NCBI GenBank assembly: GCA_031277415.1
Contig: JAITMK010000011.1
Location: 1-36,157, forward strand
Reading direction: 5' to 3'
Source of the DNA: Azoarcus sp.
GTDB taxonomy: Bacteria; Pseudomonadota; Gammaproteobacteria; Burkholderiales; Rhodocyclaceae
DNA length: 36,157 nucleotides
The notes under the pieces are model-generated. The model was not told where the DNA came from and ran no database searches. It saw nothing but the letters and a program-made list of their open reading frames with translations. Positions 1-6,758 of this stretch are shown here, piece after piece. The translations under genes were made by a program, and so were the position numbers. Each line of letters starts with the position of its first letter. Positions within the stretch are counted from its first letter, which is position 1.

Positions 1-460
1 TTTTGTATTCCGGATAGCGTTTCGTGAGCAGAGGAATACCACAATCATGAAACAGCCCGAAGGTATAGGCGGTATCCGGATCGAGCTTGCCGACGATGGA
101 AGCCAGCCGTTTTCCGGCGATGGCGGTATAGCGCGAATTGTCCCAGAAACGGTCGAGTGAGGCATTGCTATCGTTGATTGAGCCTTGCAGAAGGGCTTCC
201 CGCACCAGATTGACCAGGGAACCGAAGCCGAGTATCTTGATTGCGTCCGCAATGGAGTTGATGCGGCGACCACAGCCGAGGAGCGGAGAGTTGGCCGTGC
301 GAATGACGACAGCGGAAATTCCCGCATCCTGACTGACGAGTCCTGCAATCCTTTTGCTGTTGGTTTGCTGGCTATTCAATTCGTCCATCAACTGGGTGAG
401 AATCGCCGGGCAAGCCGGGATGGTGACACCGCGTAGTGCTCTGTTATCGGCGATATCCAT
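1..460 (-). CDS. HDOD domain protein, N-terminal part (runs off the window)
   Basis: This gene is not in the ORF track because its end lies left of base 1. I translated the minus strand from the ATG at 460. It begins MDIADNRALRGVTIP and continues without a stop for about 153 residues. The pattern is that of an HDOD domain: a proline-containing start helix, a segment GLVSQDAGISAVVIRTANS resembling the usual 'DP.L...LL..ANS' stretch, then INSIADAIKILGF, and later FGLFHDCGIPLL, the position of the degenerate HD motif. HDOD proteins are non-catalytic HD-superfamily relatives found in signalling and stress regulation; nothing here shows a specific partner. It is divergently oriented to mscS with about 170 bp between the starts, and that gap must hold both promoters. 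The family call is firm; the role is unknown. Confidence 0.85.
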   Translation of the reverse strand, partial: MDIADNRALRGVTIPACPAILTQLMDELNSQQTNSKRIAGLVSQDAGISAVVIRTANSPLLGCGRRINSIADAIKILGFGSLVNLVREALLQGSINDSNASLDRFWDNSRYTAIAGKRLASIVGKLDPDTAYTFGLFHDCGIPLLTKRYPEYK

Positions 461-630
461 GATGTGATCTTTACCCTGTTTTCGACAGATACCTTCGCGA
501 AGCCTATCGTGTATTCGTCACGCATGCCGCGTACAATGCCGCAATACGCGGAAGAAATGCTTATGACGACGCATGGAACGGCCTAAAATCTCCCCATTCA
601 CTCTCATCGTTCGTATGGAGGCGTTGGATC

Positions 631-1722
631 ATGGAATGGTTTGAAAAATGGCTGGAGAGGCTTGCCGGTGGGGATCCGATGACACTGTTTTCCCTGCACA
701 CGCTGTTGATCGTGCTTGCCATCGTGATTTTCAACTACGTGTTGCAGCGTGTGTTGACCCGATTCGGCAGGACAACCGCGGATACATTCTGGGAATCGGT
801 ACTGGCAGCATCCGCCCGGCGTCCGCTGTCCGTATTGGTCTGGGTGGTGGGTATCTCGTTCGTCGGGCAGATGGCACAGGCACAAACGAAAGCCTCCATT
901 CTTGCAATTGTCCATCCCGTGCGCGTCATCGGGGTCATCGTTTGCCTGGGCTGGTTCCTGACAGGGTTCATCAGTAATGCAAAAGAGGCAATCATCCGGC
1001 GGCAGATCGCTCGCGGCGTGGAAGTCGACAGAACGACGATTGATGCCATCGGCCAGCTTCTGCGAATTGCGGTGTGGGTCACGATATTTCTGGTCGGCCT
1101 GCAAAGTTTGGGGTTTTCAATTCAAGGAGTGTTGGCTTTCGGGGGTATTGGCGGGATTGCCATCGGCTTTGCAGCCAAGGATTTGCTGGCCAATTTCTTC
1201 GGCAGCCTGATGATCTATTTTGACCGTCCGTTTGCCGTCGGTGACTGGATACGTTCGCCGGAGAAGCAGATTGAAGGCACGGTCGAAGACATCGGTTGGC
1301 GTCTGACCCGCATTCGCACCCTGGACAAGCGCCCCCTGTACGTGCCCAATTCGGTATTCACGACCATCACGGTCGAAAATCCATCGCGGATGAGCCACCG
1401 GCGCATCGACGAAACCATCGGCCTGCGCTACGACGACATTGGCAAGGTTGCTGCCATTGTCGAAGACATTCAGGCCCTGATGCGCGCGCATCCGGGAATC
1501 GACCAGAATCAGGCCGCGGTCGTCAATTTCGACAAGTTCAACGATTGCTCGCTCGACATCGTGGTGCGTGCGCACAGCCATGTGACGGCAGGCACCGAGT
1601 TCCAGCAGATCAAGCAGGACATCCTGTTGAAGATTGCCGACATCATCGACAGTCATGGCGCGGAAATCGCGTTTCCGACGCACGTCAATCTCACCCGCGC
1701 CTTGCCGCCCCAGGACGCATGA
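631..1722 (+). CDS. MscS-family mechanosensitive ion channel
   Basis: A 363-aa inner-membrane channel of the small-conductance mechanosensitive family, which opens under membrane tension to release solutes during hypo-osmotic shock. Three or four hydrophobic segments fill the first ~200 residues. The pore helix and following beta domain are recognisable from AFGGIGGIAIGFAAKDLLAN, with the glycine/alanine packing typical of TM3, followed by FFGSLMIYFDRPFAVGDWI and EGTVEDIGWRLTRIRTLD, and a family-typical YVPNS turn. The length is between E. coli MscS (286 aa) and the larger YbdG/YnaI types. A purine-rich GTATGGAGG lies about a dozen bases upstream of the ATG. The stop overlaps the fluC start as ATGA, so the two genes are translationally coupled. 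I saw no fluoride-riboswitch-like leader upstream. Confidence 0.93.
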   Translation: MEWFEKWLERLAGGDPMTLFSLHTLLIVLAIVIFNYVLQRVLTRFGRTTADTFWESVLAASARRPLSVLVWVVGISFVGQMAQAQTKASILAIVHPVRVIGVIVCLGWFLTGFISNAKEAIIRRQIARGVEVDRTTIDAIGQLLRIAVWVTIFLVGLQSLGFSIQGVLAFGGIGGIAIGFAAKDLLANFFGSLMIYFDRPFAVGDWIRSPEKQIEGTVEDIGWRLTRIRTLDKRPLYVPNSVFTTITVENPSRMSHRRIDETIGLRYDDIGKVAAIVEDIQALMRAHPGIDQNQAAVVNFDKFNDCSLDIVVRAHSHVTAGTEFQQIKQDILLKIADIIDSHGAEIAFPTHVNLTRALPPQDA

Positions 1723-2105
1723 ACGCAGCGATATTCGTGGCAATCGGTCTGGGTGGAGCCTGCGGGGCGTGGCTGCGCTGGGCGCTCGGAGCGTGGCTCA
1801 ATCCTTCGGGTTTCGTGCTGCCGCTGGGAACCCTGGCGGCCAACCTGGGCGGCTGCTTTCTGATGGGTATGACTCTGGCAGTAATACAAAACTGGCCCGG
1901 CCTGTCGCCCGTGCTGAGACTGGGCATTACGACGGGCCTGCTTGGCGGGTTGACTACCTTTTCAACCTTCTCGGCGGAAGCTTTTCACCTTGCCCAGCGC
2001 GGCGAATGGGGCTGGATGGCGGCGCATACGCTGTCGCATGTTGTGGGTTCGATCCTGTTGACCTGCCTTGGTTACGGCCTGGTGCAGGCGCAATGGAAGG
2101 GGTGA
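1719..2105 (+). CDS. crcB: CrcB/FluC fluoride ion channel
   Basis: The ORF track opens this frame at 1296, but the homologous protein starts at the ATG at 1719, which overlaps the mscS stop as ATGA. The product is 128 aa, the normal size for the family. The family signatures are present in order: an N-terminal GGACGAWLRWALG (G..GA..R[YW]), GTLAANLGGCFLMG (GT...N..G.F..G) and GLLGGLTTFSTFS, the strongest FluC hallmark, with the phenylalanines that line the fluoride path. There are four predicted membrane helices. FluC works as an antiparallel dimer exporting fluoride that entered as HF. Pairing with mscS suggests a membrane-homeostasis operon. The gene stops right at the palindromic element that opens the T4SS block. 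Confidence 0.95.
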   Translation: MNAAIFVAIGLGGACGAWLRWALGAWLNPSGFVLPLGTLAANLGGCFLMGMTLAVIQNWPGLSPVLRLGITTGLLGGLTTFSTFSAEAFHLAQRGEWGWMAAHTLSHVVGSILLTCLGYGLVQAQWKG

Positions 2106-2142
2106 ATTGCGTGAATGAATGTGCAACATATCGGGCGACCAC
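2102..2142 (+). repeat. Truncated copy of the palindromic T4SS-flanking element
   Basis: This stretch matches 2796-2853 and 3605-3670, and in reverse complement 21064-21141. It begins GTGAATTGCGTGAATGAATG and ends in GGGCGACCAC. Its right arm is missing: the following bases (TTGTTCGAGATGACC) are already trbM-derived. It overlaps the fluC stop codon, so fluC supplies the left boundary of the inserted block. Confidence 0.8.
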
Positions 2143-2161
2143 TTGTTCGAGATGACCATCT

Positions 2162-2761
2162 TCATGGTTTCGGTGTTGGAGTCCTGGGTGTCATATGGGG
2201 AGTGTTTTTGTTGTCAGTTTGAACGTGCGCTGGGGACTTCCGCAACAAAATCCTCGTGTCAATTTGAACGTGCACTGGGGACTTCTGCAACAAAACATTC
2301 TGCGCGCCGCGAAGCGAAGTCGCAGAATCCGGACCAGAAATTTGCACCGGTCTTCCTTTGCCAAATACTGTCCCGGATCCTGCGCCTTGGTGCTGGATGA
2401 CAGGTGATGGGTAGGGTAAGGGTGATGCAAAGATTCCTTTATTGGGGCTGGGAACATTGCATTTTTCGGCGCCTTCACTGATGGCGTTCGCAAGCTGCCT
2501 CATGGTGTTGTCTTCGTTGACCGAGGGACACTTGTTTAGAAATTTGCGACGGTCTTTTACCGTGTCCGACCATTTCTTGCGCGAAATACTGAAATACCTT
2601 TGGATTGAGGGGGCGCACCCGTTCGGGCGTTGGCCGGTTGATAGACACAGGATTGCCTCACATGCCAGTTTTGTGTCCCCCGTCAGCATTCCTCCGTGGT
2701 TTTGCGCGTTTGCCGTGAAACAGGCCCCGAAGATCATCAGGGCGAATAGGCTTTTTTTCAT
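2162..2761 (-). pseudogene. TrbM-like gene, copy 1, 3' end disrupted
   Basis: The real start is the MKKSLFALMIFG methionine at 2761, preceded by AAAGGGGAGTG, not the track start at 2902. The first ~115 residues match the two neighbouring copies: a signal peptide ending near ANAQ, then LTGDTKLACEAILCLSTGQRP, the TrbM/KikA motif with paired cysteines, then CPSVNEDNTMRQLANAISEGA. After NVPSPNKG the sequence stops resembling the family and becomes proline/serine-rich filler encoded by an inserted ~250-bp stretch. A remnant of the original 3' part (codons for DSNTETMKMVISNK) follows in another frame at about 2143-2195 and then abuts the truncated palindromic element. So an insertion plus a deletion removed the conserved C-terminal half. 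A shortened product may still be made. Confidence 0.75.
2213..2296 (+). repeat. Two tandem 39-bp near-identical units inside the trbM copy 1 insertion
   Basis: Unit 1 (2213-2251) and unit 2 (2258-2296) differ at a few bases; both contain TTTGAACGTGC, GGGGACTTC and GCAACAAAA. The period is 45 bp, so in the overlapping reading frame they encode two similar peptides (KSPVHVQ and KSPAHVQ). They are followed by a hairpin with arms ATTCTGCG and CGCAGAAT at about 2298-2329. Nothing similar occurs in trbM copies 2 and 3, so this is inserted DNA. Confidence 0.75.
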
Positions 2762-2795
2762 GATCACTCCCCTTTGAAAAATGACTGTGCTCGCC

Positions 2796-2853
2796 CGGCG
2801 AATTGCGTGAATGAATGTGCAACATATCGGGCGACCACAGGTCGCCCCTACCG
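2796..2853 (+). repeat. Palindromic T4SS-flanking element, copy 2
   Basis: This lies between trbM copies 1 and 2. It carries two competing stems: CGCCCGG pairing with CGGGCG around a central near-palindrome (TTGCGTGAATGAATGTGCAA), and GGGCGACC-ACA-GGTCGCCC. It ends in CCCCTAC, the end shared with other REP-like elements in this window. It sits just upstream of the ribosome binding site of trbM copy 1, so it lies in the mRNA between the two genes. Confidence 0.85.
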
Positions 2854-2901
2854 CGTCAGTTGAAAACATTCCTTCGCGTGATTGCTGCGTTTTCCTGAGC
2901 A

Positions 2902-3185
2902 ATCCGGGCGTTATATTTCTCTAATGCCTGCTGGTACTGCGCAGGTTCTACCCAAAACCCTCCGCGCGCCGGGTCACCTACATAAACCGGCACGGTCTCA
3001 TCCAGGTCTGTATATGCGTGGTTCCAGTAAGCGCCGCAATATAATCCGGGCGTTATATTTCTCTAATGCCTGCTGGTACTGCGCAGGTTCTACCCAAAAC
3101 CCTCCGCGCGCCGGGTCACCTACATAAACCGGCGCGGTCGCATCCAGGTCTGTATACGCGTGGTTCCAGTAAGCGCCGCAATAGC
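2902..3185 (+). repeat. 142-bp tandem duplication in the 3' end of trbM copy 2
   Basis: The segment beginning ATCCGGGCGTTATATTTCTC at 2902 recurs at 3044 and runs nearly identically to GCGCCGCAATA in both units (ending about 3041 and 3183). The units differ at only a few bases (for example TATATGCG versus TATACGCG). Because 142 is not a multiple of three, the duplication shifts the frame of the gene that contains it. Confidence 0.9.
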
Positions 3186-3576
3186 TGGGCATCCTGTTCG
3201 AGATGACCATCTTCGTGGTTTCGGTATTGGGGTCCCAGGCGTATGAACGCAAATTATTGAAGCTGGCAACATCGCATCTTCCGGCGCCTTCACTGATGGC
3301 GTTCACAAGCTGCCTCATGGTGTTGTCTTCGGTCTTGACCGAGGGACACTTGTTCAGAAATTTGCGACGGTCTTTTACCGTGTCCGACCATTTCTTGTGC
3401 GAAATACTGAAATACCTTTGGAGCGAGGGGGTGCACTCGTTCGGGCGTTGGCCGGTTGATAGACACAGGATTGCCTCACATGCCAGTTTTGTGTCCCCCG
3501 TCAGCATTCCGTGGTTTTGCGCGTTTGTCGTGAAACAGGCCCCGAAGATCATCAGGGCGAACAGGCTTTTTTTCAT
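2998..3576 (-). CDS. TrbM-like protein, copy 2, C-terminus altered by a tandem duplication
   Basis: The start is the MKKSLFALMIFG methionine at 3576, behind the same AAAGGGGAGTG ribosome binding site as copy 1. The product is 192 aa with a signal peptide (cleavage near TNAQ) and the TrbM core LTGDTKLACEAILCLSTGQRP, so it is probably periplasmic with disulphides. TrbM/KikA proteins accompany IncP-type mating-pair formation genes, and their exact role is poorly defined. The protein matches copy 3 up to EKYNARI. There the 142-bp duplication throws it into another frame and replaces the usual tail (AQENAA...FN) with ILRRLLEPRIYRPG. The original tail codons survive at about 2855-2901, beyond the present stop. 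The core is intact, so it could still function. Confidence 0.85.
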   Translation of the reverse strand: MKKSLFALMIFGACFTTNAQNHGMLTGDTKLACEAILCLSTGQRPNECTPSLQRYFSISHKKWSDTVKDRRKFLNKCPSVKTEDNTMRQLVNAISEGAGRCDVASFNNLRSYAWDPNTETTKMVISNRMPSYCGAYWNHAYTDLDATAPVYVGDPARGGFWVEPAQYQQALEKYNARIILRRLLEPRIYRPG

Positions 3577-3604
3577 GATCACTCCCCTTTGAAAAATGAC
3601 TGCG

Positions 3605-3670
3605 CTCGCCCGGTGAATTGCGTGAATGAATGTGCAACATATCGGGTGACCACAGGTCGCCCCTACCGCG
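3605..3670 (+). repeat. Palindromic T4SS-flanking element, copy 3
   Basis: This lies between trbM copies 2 and 3, with the same order of motifs as the 2796 copy: CTCGCCCGG, AATTGCGTGAATGAATG, ATCGGGTGACC, then AGGTCGCCCCTAC. One base of the second stem differs (GGGTGACC instead of GGGCGACC). It was probably duplicated together with the gene, since the spacing to the neighbouring start codon is the same as in copy 2. Confidence 0.85.
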
Positions 3671-4246
3671 TCAGTTGAAAATATTCTTTCGCGTGGCTGC
3701 TGCGTTTTCCTGAGCAATCCGGGCGTTATATTTCTCTAATGCCTGCTGGTACTGCGCAGGTTCTACCCAAAACCCTCCGCGCGCCGGGTCACCTACATAA
3801 ACCGGCACGGTCGCATCCAGGTCTGTATACGCGTGGTTCCAGTAAGCGCCGCAATAGTTGGGCATCTTGTTCGAGATGATCATCTTCGTGGTTTCGGTAT
3901 TGGGGTCCCAGGCGTATGAACGCAAATTATTGAGGTTGGCAACATCGCATTTTCCGGCGCCTTCACTGACAGCGTTTGCAAGCTGCTTCATGGTGTTGTC
4001 TTCGTTGACCGAGGGACACTTGTCCAGAAATTTGCGGCGGTCTTTCACCGTGTCCGACCATTTTTTGCGCGAAATACTGAAATACTTTTTGATCGAGGGG
4101 GCGCACTCGTCCGGGCGTTGGCCGGTTGATAGACACAGGACCGCCTCACATGCCAGTTTTTTGTCACCCGTCAGCATTCCGTGGTTTTGCGCGTTTGCCG
4201 TGAAACCGGTCCCGAAGATCGCCAGGGCGAATAGGCTTTTTTTCAT
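3671..4246 (-). CDS. TrbM-like protein, copy 3 (intact)
   Basis: The start is the methionine at 4246 (MKKSLFALAIFGTGF), preceded by AAAGGGAAGTGATC; the track start at 4426 lies inside the upstream gene. The product is 191 aa. It has a signal peptide ending near TANAQ, then LTGDKKLACEAVLCLSTGQRP and APSIKKYFSISRKKW, which is the TrbM/KikA/MpfK signature, and a C-terminal half with NYCGAYWNHAYTDLD and ARGGFWVEPAQYQQALEKYN. It is the only one of the three copies with its natural C-terminus (TRKNIFN). It follows the 761-aa gene by 28 bp, so it belongs to the same operon. It is probably an exported periplasmic accessory of the secretion system. Confidence 0.88.
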   Translation of the reverse strand: MKKSLFALAIFGTGFTANAQNHGMLTGDKKLACEAVLCLSTGQRPDECAPSIKKYFSISRKKWSDTVKDRRKFLDKCPSVNEDNTMKQLANAVSEGAGKCDVANLNNLRSYAWDPNTETTKMIISNKMPNYCGAYWNHAYTDLDATVPVYVGDPARGGFWVEPAQYQQALEKYNARIAQENAAATRKNIFN

Positions 4247-4274
4247 GATCACTTCCCTTTGAAAAATGATTGAG

Positions 4275-6560
4275 TCAAAGAGACAACTCAGGTTCTTTAC
4301 GCTGAGACTCTTCGTGCACATGCGTAGCGTTTTCCTGCGCGTTGGAATCCGACTGTTCCAACTGCTCCAGGAAATCAGGGTTTTCCGCAGCCTTGTCATA
4401 TTTGGAAATAGCCTCGGTCTGAGCATTCTCTGGTTCGAGCTTTGTCATTTCCTGCACGATGCCACGCCAGTACGCAAGCTTTTCAAGGGCTTCCGGTGTC
4501 CTGTCGGCCAGCGCCGGGTTTTTCTTGAGTTCTTCAAGATTTGCAGTGACGCTGGACGTGGCTACAGTGTGTAATTGCGGCTGGTTCTTGTTCAGATCGT
4601 GGCGCGGGGCGTACTCGGATTTATCTTGTTGCTCCGCGTAATCGGCCTGCCGTTCGCTCACTGGCTGGATATTGTTTGTCGCCCGCTCCTGCCGCAGCAC
4701 TTCGAGCGCGACAAGATCGGCCTTTTTGGGTGAGTAGCCAGTGGTTTTAAGTCCCTGGCTTTCTGCTTCGAGCCACGCTTCCCGGCGAAATTCCTTGGAG
4801 CCCGATAATTTGAGAGTGTTCCATTGCTTGGCCTTTGCCACAGCAATCATGTCACTAACAACCCCACTGTCCGCGCCCGACATTTTTAGCTTGTTGCCGA
4901 GGTCTTCAAAGGCTACGCGCGGCTGCCTTTCCTTCGTGTAAAACTTGCCGTCGACTTCAAGATACCTTTGCGCGACAGAATGCGGCAGGACGAATTCATT
5001 GGCGCCAAGCTCCTTACCGGTTGGCTCGTTCAGATCGATCATGTGCTCCCGCTGCTCTCGTCCCATCTTTGCTTTGAGGATGGACTCGATTTCAGCATTT
5101 CGCACGGCTTGCCCCTCTTCCTCATGGCGCACGCGCCCACCGGCTCCGGGCAATTCGGAGCGTGAGTCCCCGGGCGTCCCGATTTCTGCGCTACTACGCA
5201 GATCTCCAGGCTCTACTGCACCAGACGGGTAATTGGATTCGCGTCCACGCAAATCAAGATCATCGATGGCAAGCAGTTCCGAGCGCGAGTCCTCGGGTGA
5301 TTCAAGCACATCGGCTTCGCTGCGTGCCCTGGCACCGAGCCGATCGAGCGACTCGGCTTCGTCGTTAGCGCTTTTCGGACGATCACTGTGAAGACTGATG
5401 ATGCGCTCTTCACCAAGCACGGCGGCAAACGTTCCGTTTTCGTTAAATCCGTTTTTACTTTCCACGAAAAGCTGAGGCGATACCTTATCGAGAGCGTTTC
5501 GGTAATGCTCGTTCGCCTGAGCGCAAGCCGCCATCTCTTTGAGTTGCCTGTCACGGGCTTGTTCATCATCAAGCAGATCGAGGCGCACCATATCGGCATC
5601 AACCTGTTTAGCGACTTCATCGAGGGGCATGCTTTTTACATGGCCGACTTTCTCAGCCAGGGTTCGTGCGTCGATTTCGGCGAGTATCGACGGGGCAATC
5701 TCTGCAATTTCTTTGCGATAGTACGGATTTGCGGTGGCTTTCTGACCGATTGTGGCTAGCGCCTGTTCTCGTTCTTCTGCGTTGAGCGCGTCAAAGCGAT
5801 CAATGTCCGCATCAGCGGCATCCGTTGCCTCTTGTTTCAACATGTCCTGCACTGTGCGGGCGTTTTTAGCCGTAGCTTCCTCAATGCGGTTATTCATACT
5901 GTATCCTCTGCTTTCCCGCACTTCTTCCTGGTACGGGAAGTGTTGCTGCGTTCGGGTTTGGTCGTGCAGTCCTTGCGCAACCATCCGGGTGATGTTTTCG
6001 AGGTCTGCGGAGGTCATCCGCCGGGGCTGTTCGGCGGTGCACGTTTCATAAAACGATTGCGAGCCCTCCTGACGAATTTGCACTGCTTCCTGTTCGTTGC
6101 CGGGTGCGGAAATCTTTTCGGTGAAGGTTGCATAGACCTCTTCGGCCCTTTCACGCACATCGACGTCCGGATACACCACGTCGACGTGGTTCCATAACCC
6201 GAGAAGCCCACGCTGCTGTCGCGCGGCAATCAGGGCATCGAGGAGGGCATCCTTTTCTTGCGTGGTAAATGTGTTGATACCGTAGTGACCAAGGATTTCA
6301 TGACGCAGGGATTCATTGGCGTCATGTATGTCATTGGTATTGCCTGCAATCAAATTCACCTGACCATGAAATGCCCGTCCATCGCGGCTCACGAACGGTT
6401 TTGGGCTGATCGTGGCCTTGAGGTTCGAAAGGTCGCCGTCGTAATCCGGATAGATATCTTGCGGTTTCTCGCCGATTTTGTAATAAAGGTGGCGAGCCAC
6501 CGGATACTGTTCACAGAAATCCCGGACAACCTGCTGATAGTCGTCAGCGGAGATGGGCAT
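4275..6560 (-). CDS. Polyvalent protein: HEXXGH metallopeptidase-like N-terminus and LPD7-like C-terminus
   Basis: This 761-aa protein has no signal peptide and no membrane helix. Near residue 87 it has LRHEILGHYGINTF, an HEXXGH zinc motif like those in phage and plasmid polyvalent metallopeptidases (the spacing also occurs in M49 peptidases); E140 and nearby acidic residues could supply further ligands. Residues ~253-297 and ~324-368 are two diverged copies of a helical unit (...RFDALNAEER..ANPYYR versus ...RLDLLDDEQA..ANEHYR). A low-complexity linker follows (~400-480, with DSRSELL and DSRSELP). Residues ~530-620 resemble LPD7, including KLSGSKEFRREAWLEAESQG and a following TGYSP, a domain common in relaxase-linked and polyvalent proteins. 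The start overlaps the 62-aa gene as TGATG. Its place directly after the coupling protein makes it a good candidate substrate of this T4SS. That is inference, and no relaxase motif is seen. Confidence 0.75.
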   Translation of the reverse strand: MPISADDYQQVVRDFCEQYPVARHLYYKIGEKPQDIYPDYDGDLSNLKATISPKPFVSRDGRAFHGQVNLIAGNTNDIHDANESLRHEILGHYGINTFTTQEKDALLDALIAARQQRGLLGLWNHVDVVYPDVDVRERAEEVYATFTEKISAPGNEQEAVQIRQEGSQSFYETCTAEQPRRMTSADLENITRMVAQGLHDQTRTQQHFPYQEEVRESRGYSMNNRIEEATAKNARTVQDMLKQEATDAADADIDRFDALNAEEREQALATIGQKATANPYYRKEIAEIAPSILAEIDARTLAEKVGHVKSMPLDEVAKQVDADMVRLDLLDDEQARDRQLKEMAACAQANEHYRNALDKVSPQLFVESKNGFNENGTFAAVLGEERIISLHSDRPKSANDEAESLDRLGARARSEADVLESPEDSRSELLAIDDLDLRGRESNYPSGAVEPGDLRSSAEIGTPGDSRSELPGAGGRVRHEEEGQAVRNAEIESILKAKMGREQREHMIDLNEPTGKELGANEFVLPHSVAQRYLEVDGKFYTKERQPRVAFEDLGNKLKMSGADSGVVSDMIAVAKAKQWNTLKLSGSKEFRREAWLEAESQGLKTTGYSPKKADLVALEVLRQERATNNIQPVSERQADYAEQQDKSEYAPRHDLNKNQPQLHTVATSSVTANLEELKKNPALADRTPEALEKLAYWRGIVQEMTKLEPENAQTEAISKYDKAAENPDFLEQLEQSDSNAQENATHVHEESQRKEPELSL

Positions 6561-6748
6561 CAGTCTTCACCGCCATCACCCATCAAAGCGGCATCAACCT
6601 CTTCGGCTGGCGCGCCAGGGGGGAGGCCAAGCATTTCACGCAGAGATTTCGTGCGGATGTGCGTGGGCGGCGGCAATGGTTCACCGCTTGTCACATCATC
6701 GTCAAAGCACGGGCCGGCGGGAGGGGGGGAGCATTTTTCATCTGACAT
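6560..6748 (-). CDS. Small acidic protein between virD4 and the polyvalent gene
   Basis: A 62-aa product starting MSDEKCSPPPAG, with no signal peptide or membrane segment. A GAGG ribosome binding site lies 7-8 bases upstream, overlapping the virD4 stop; the start is 11 bases after that stop, and the gene's own stop overlaps the next start as TGATG. These tight junctions argue that it is a real gene. The only recognisable feature is a helical-looking segment, LREMLGLPPGAPAEEVDAAL, similar in style to short segments in phage-derived proteins. I do not recognise a family. Its size, acidity and position just ahead of a large candidate substrate would fit a secretion chaperone or adaptor, which is only inference. 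Confidence 0.7.
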   Translation of the reverse strand: MSDEKCSPPPAGPCFDDDVTSGEPLPPPTHIRTKSLREMLGLPPGAPAEEVDAALMGDGGED

Positions 6749-6758
6749 TGTTCATTCC

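Noticed and set aside
560-630. Possible fluoride riboswitch before mscS-fluC
   Set aside because: I looked for the conserved crcB-motif segments and did not find them; fluC here relies on coupling to mscS.
4275-6560. Relaxase call for the 761-aa protein
   Set aside because: LPD7-like domains occur in relaxases, but there is no three-histidine HUH motif or catalytic tyrosine region at the N-terminus.
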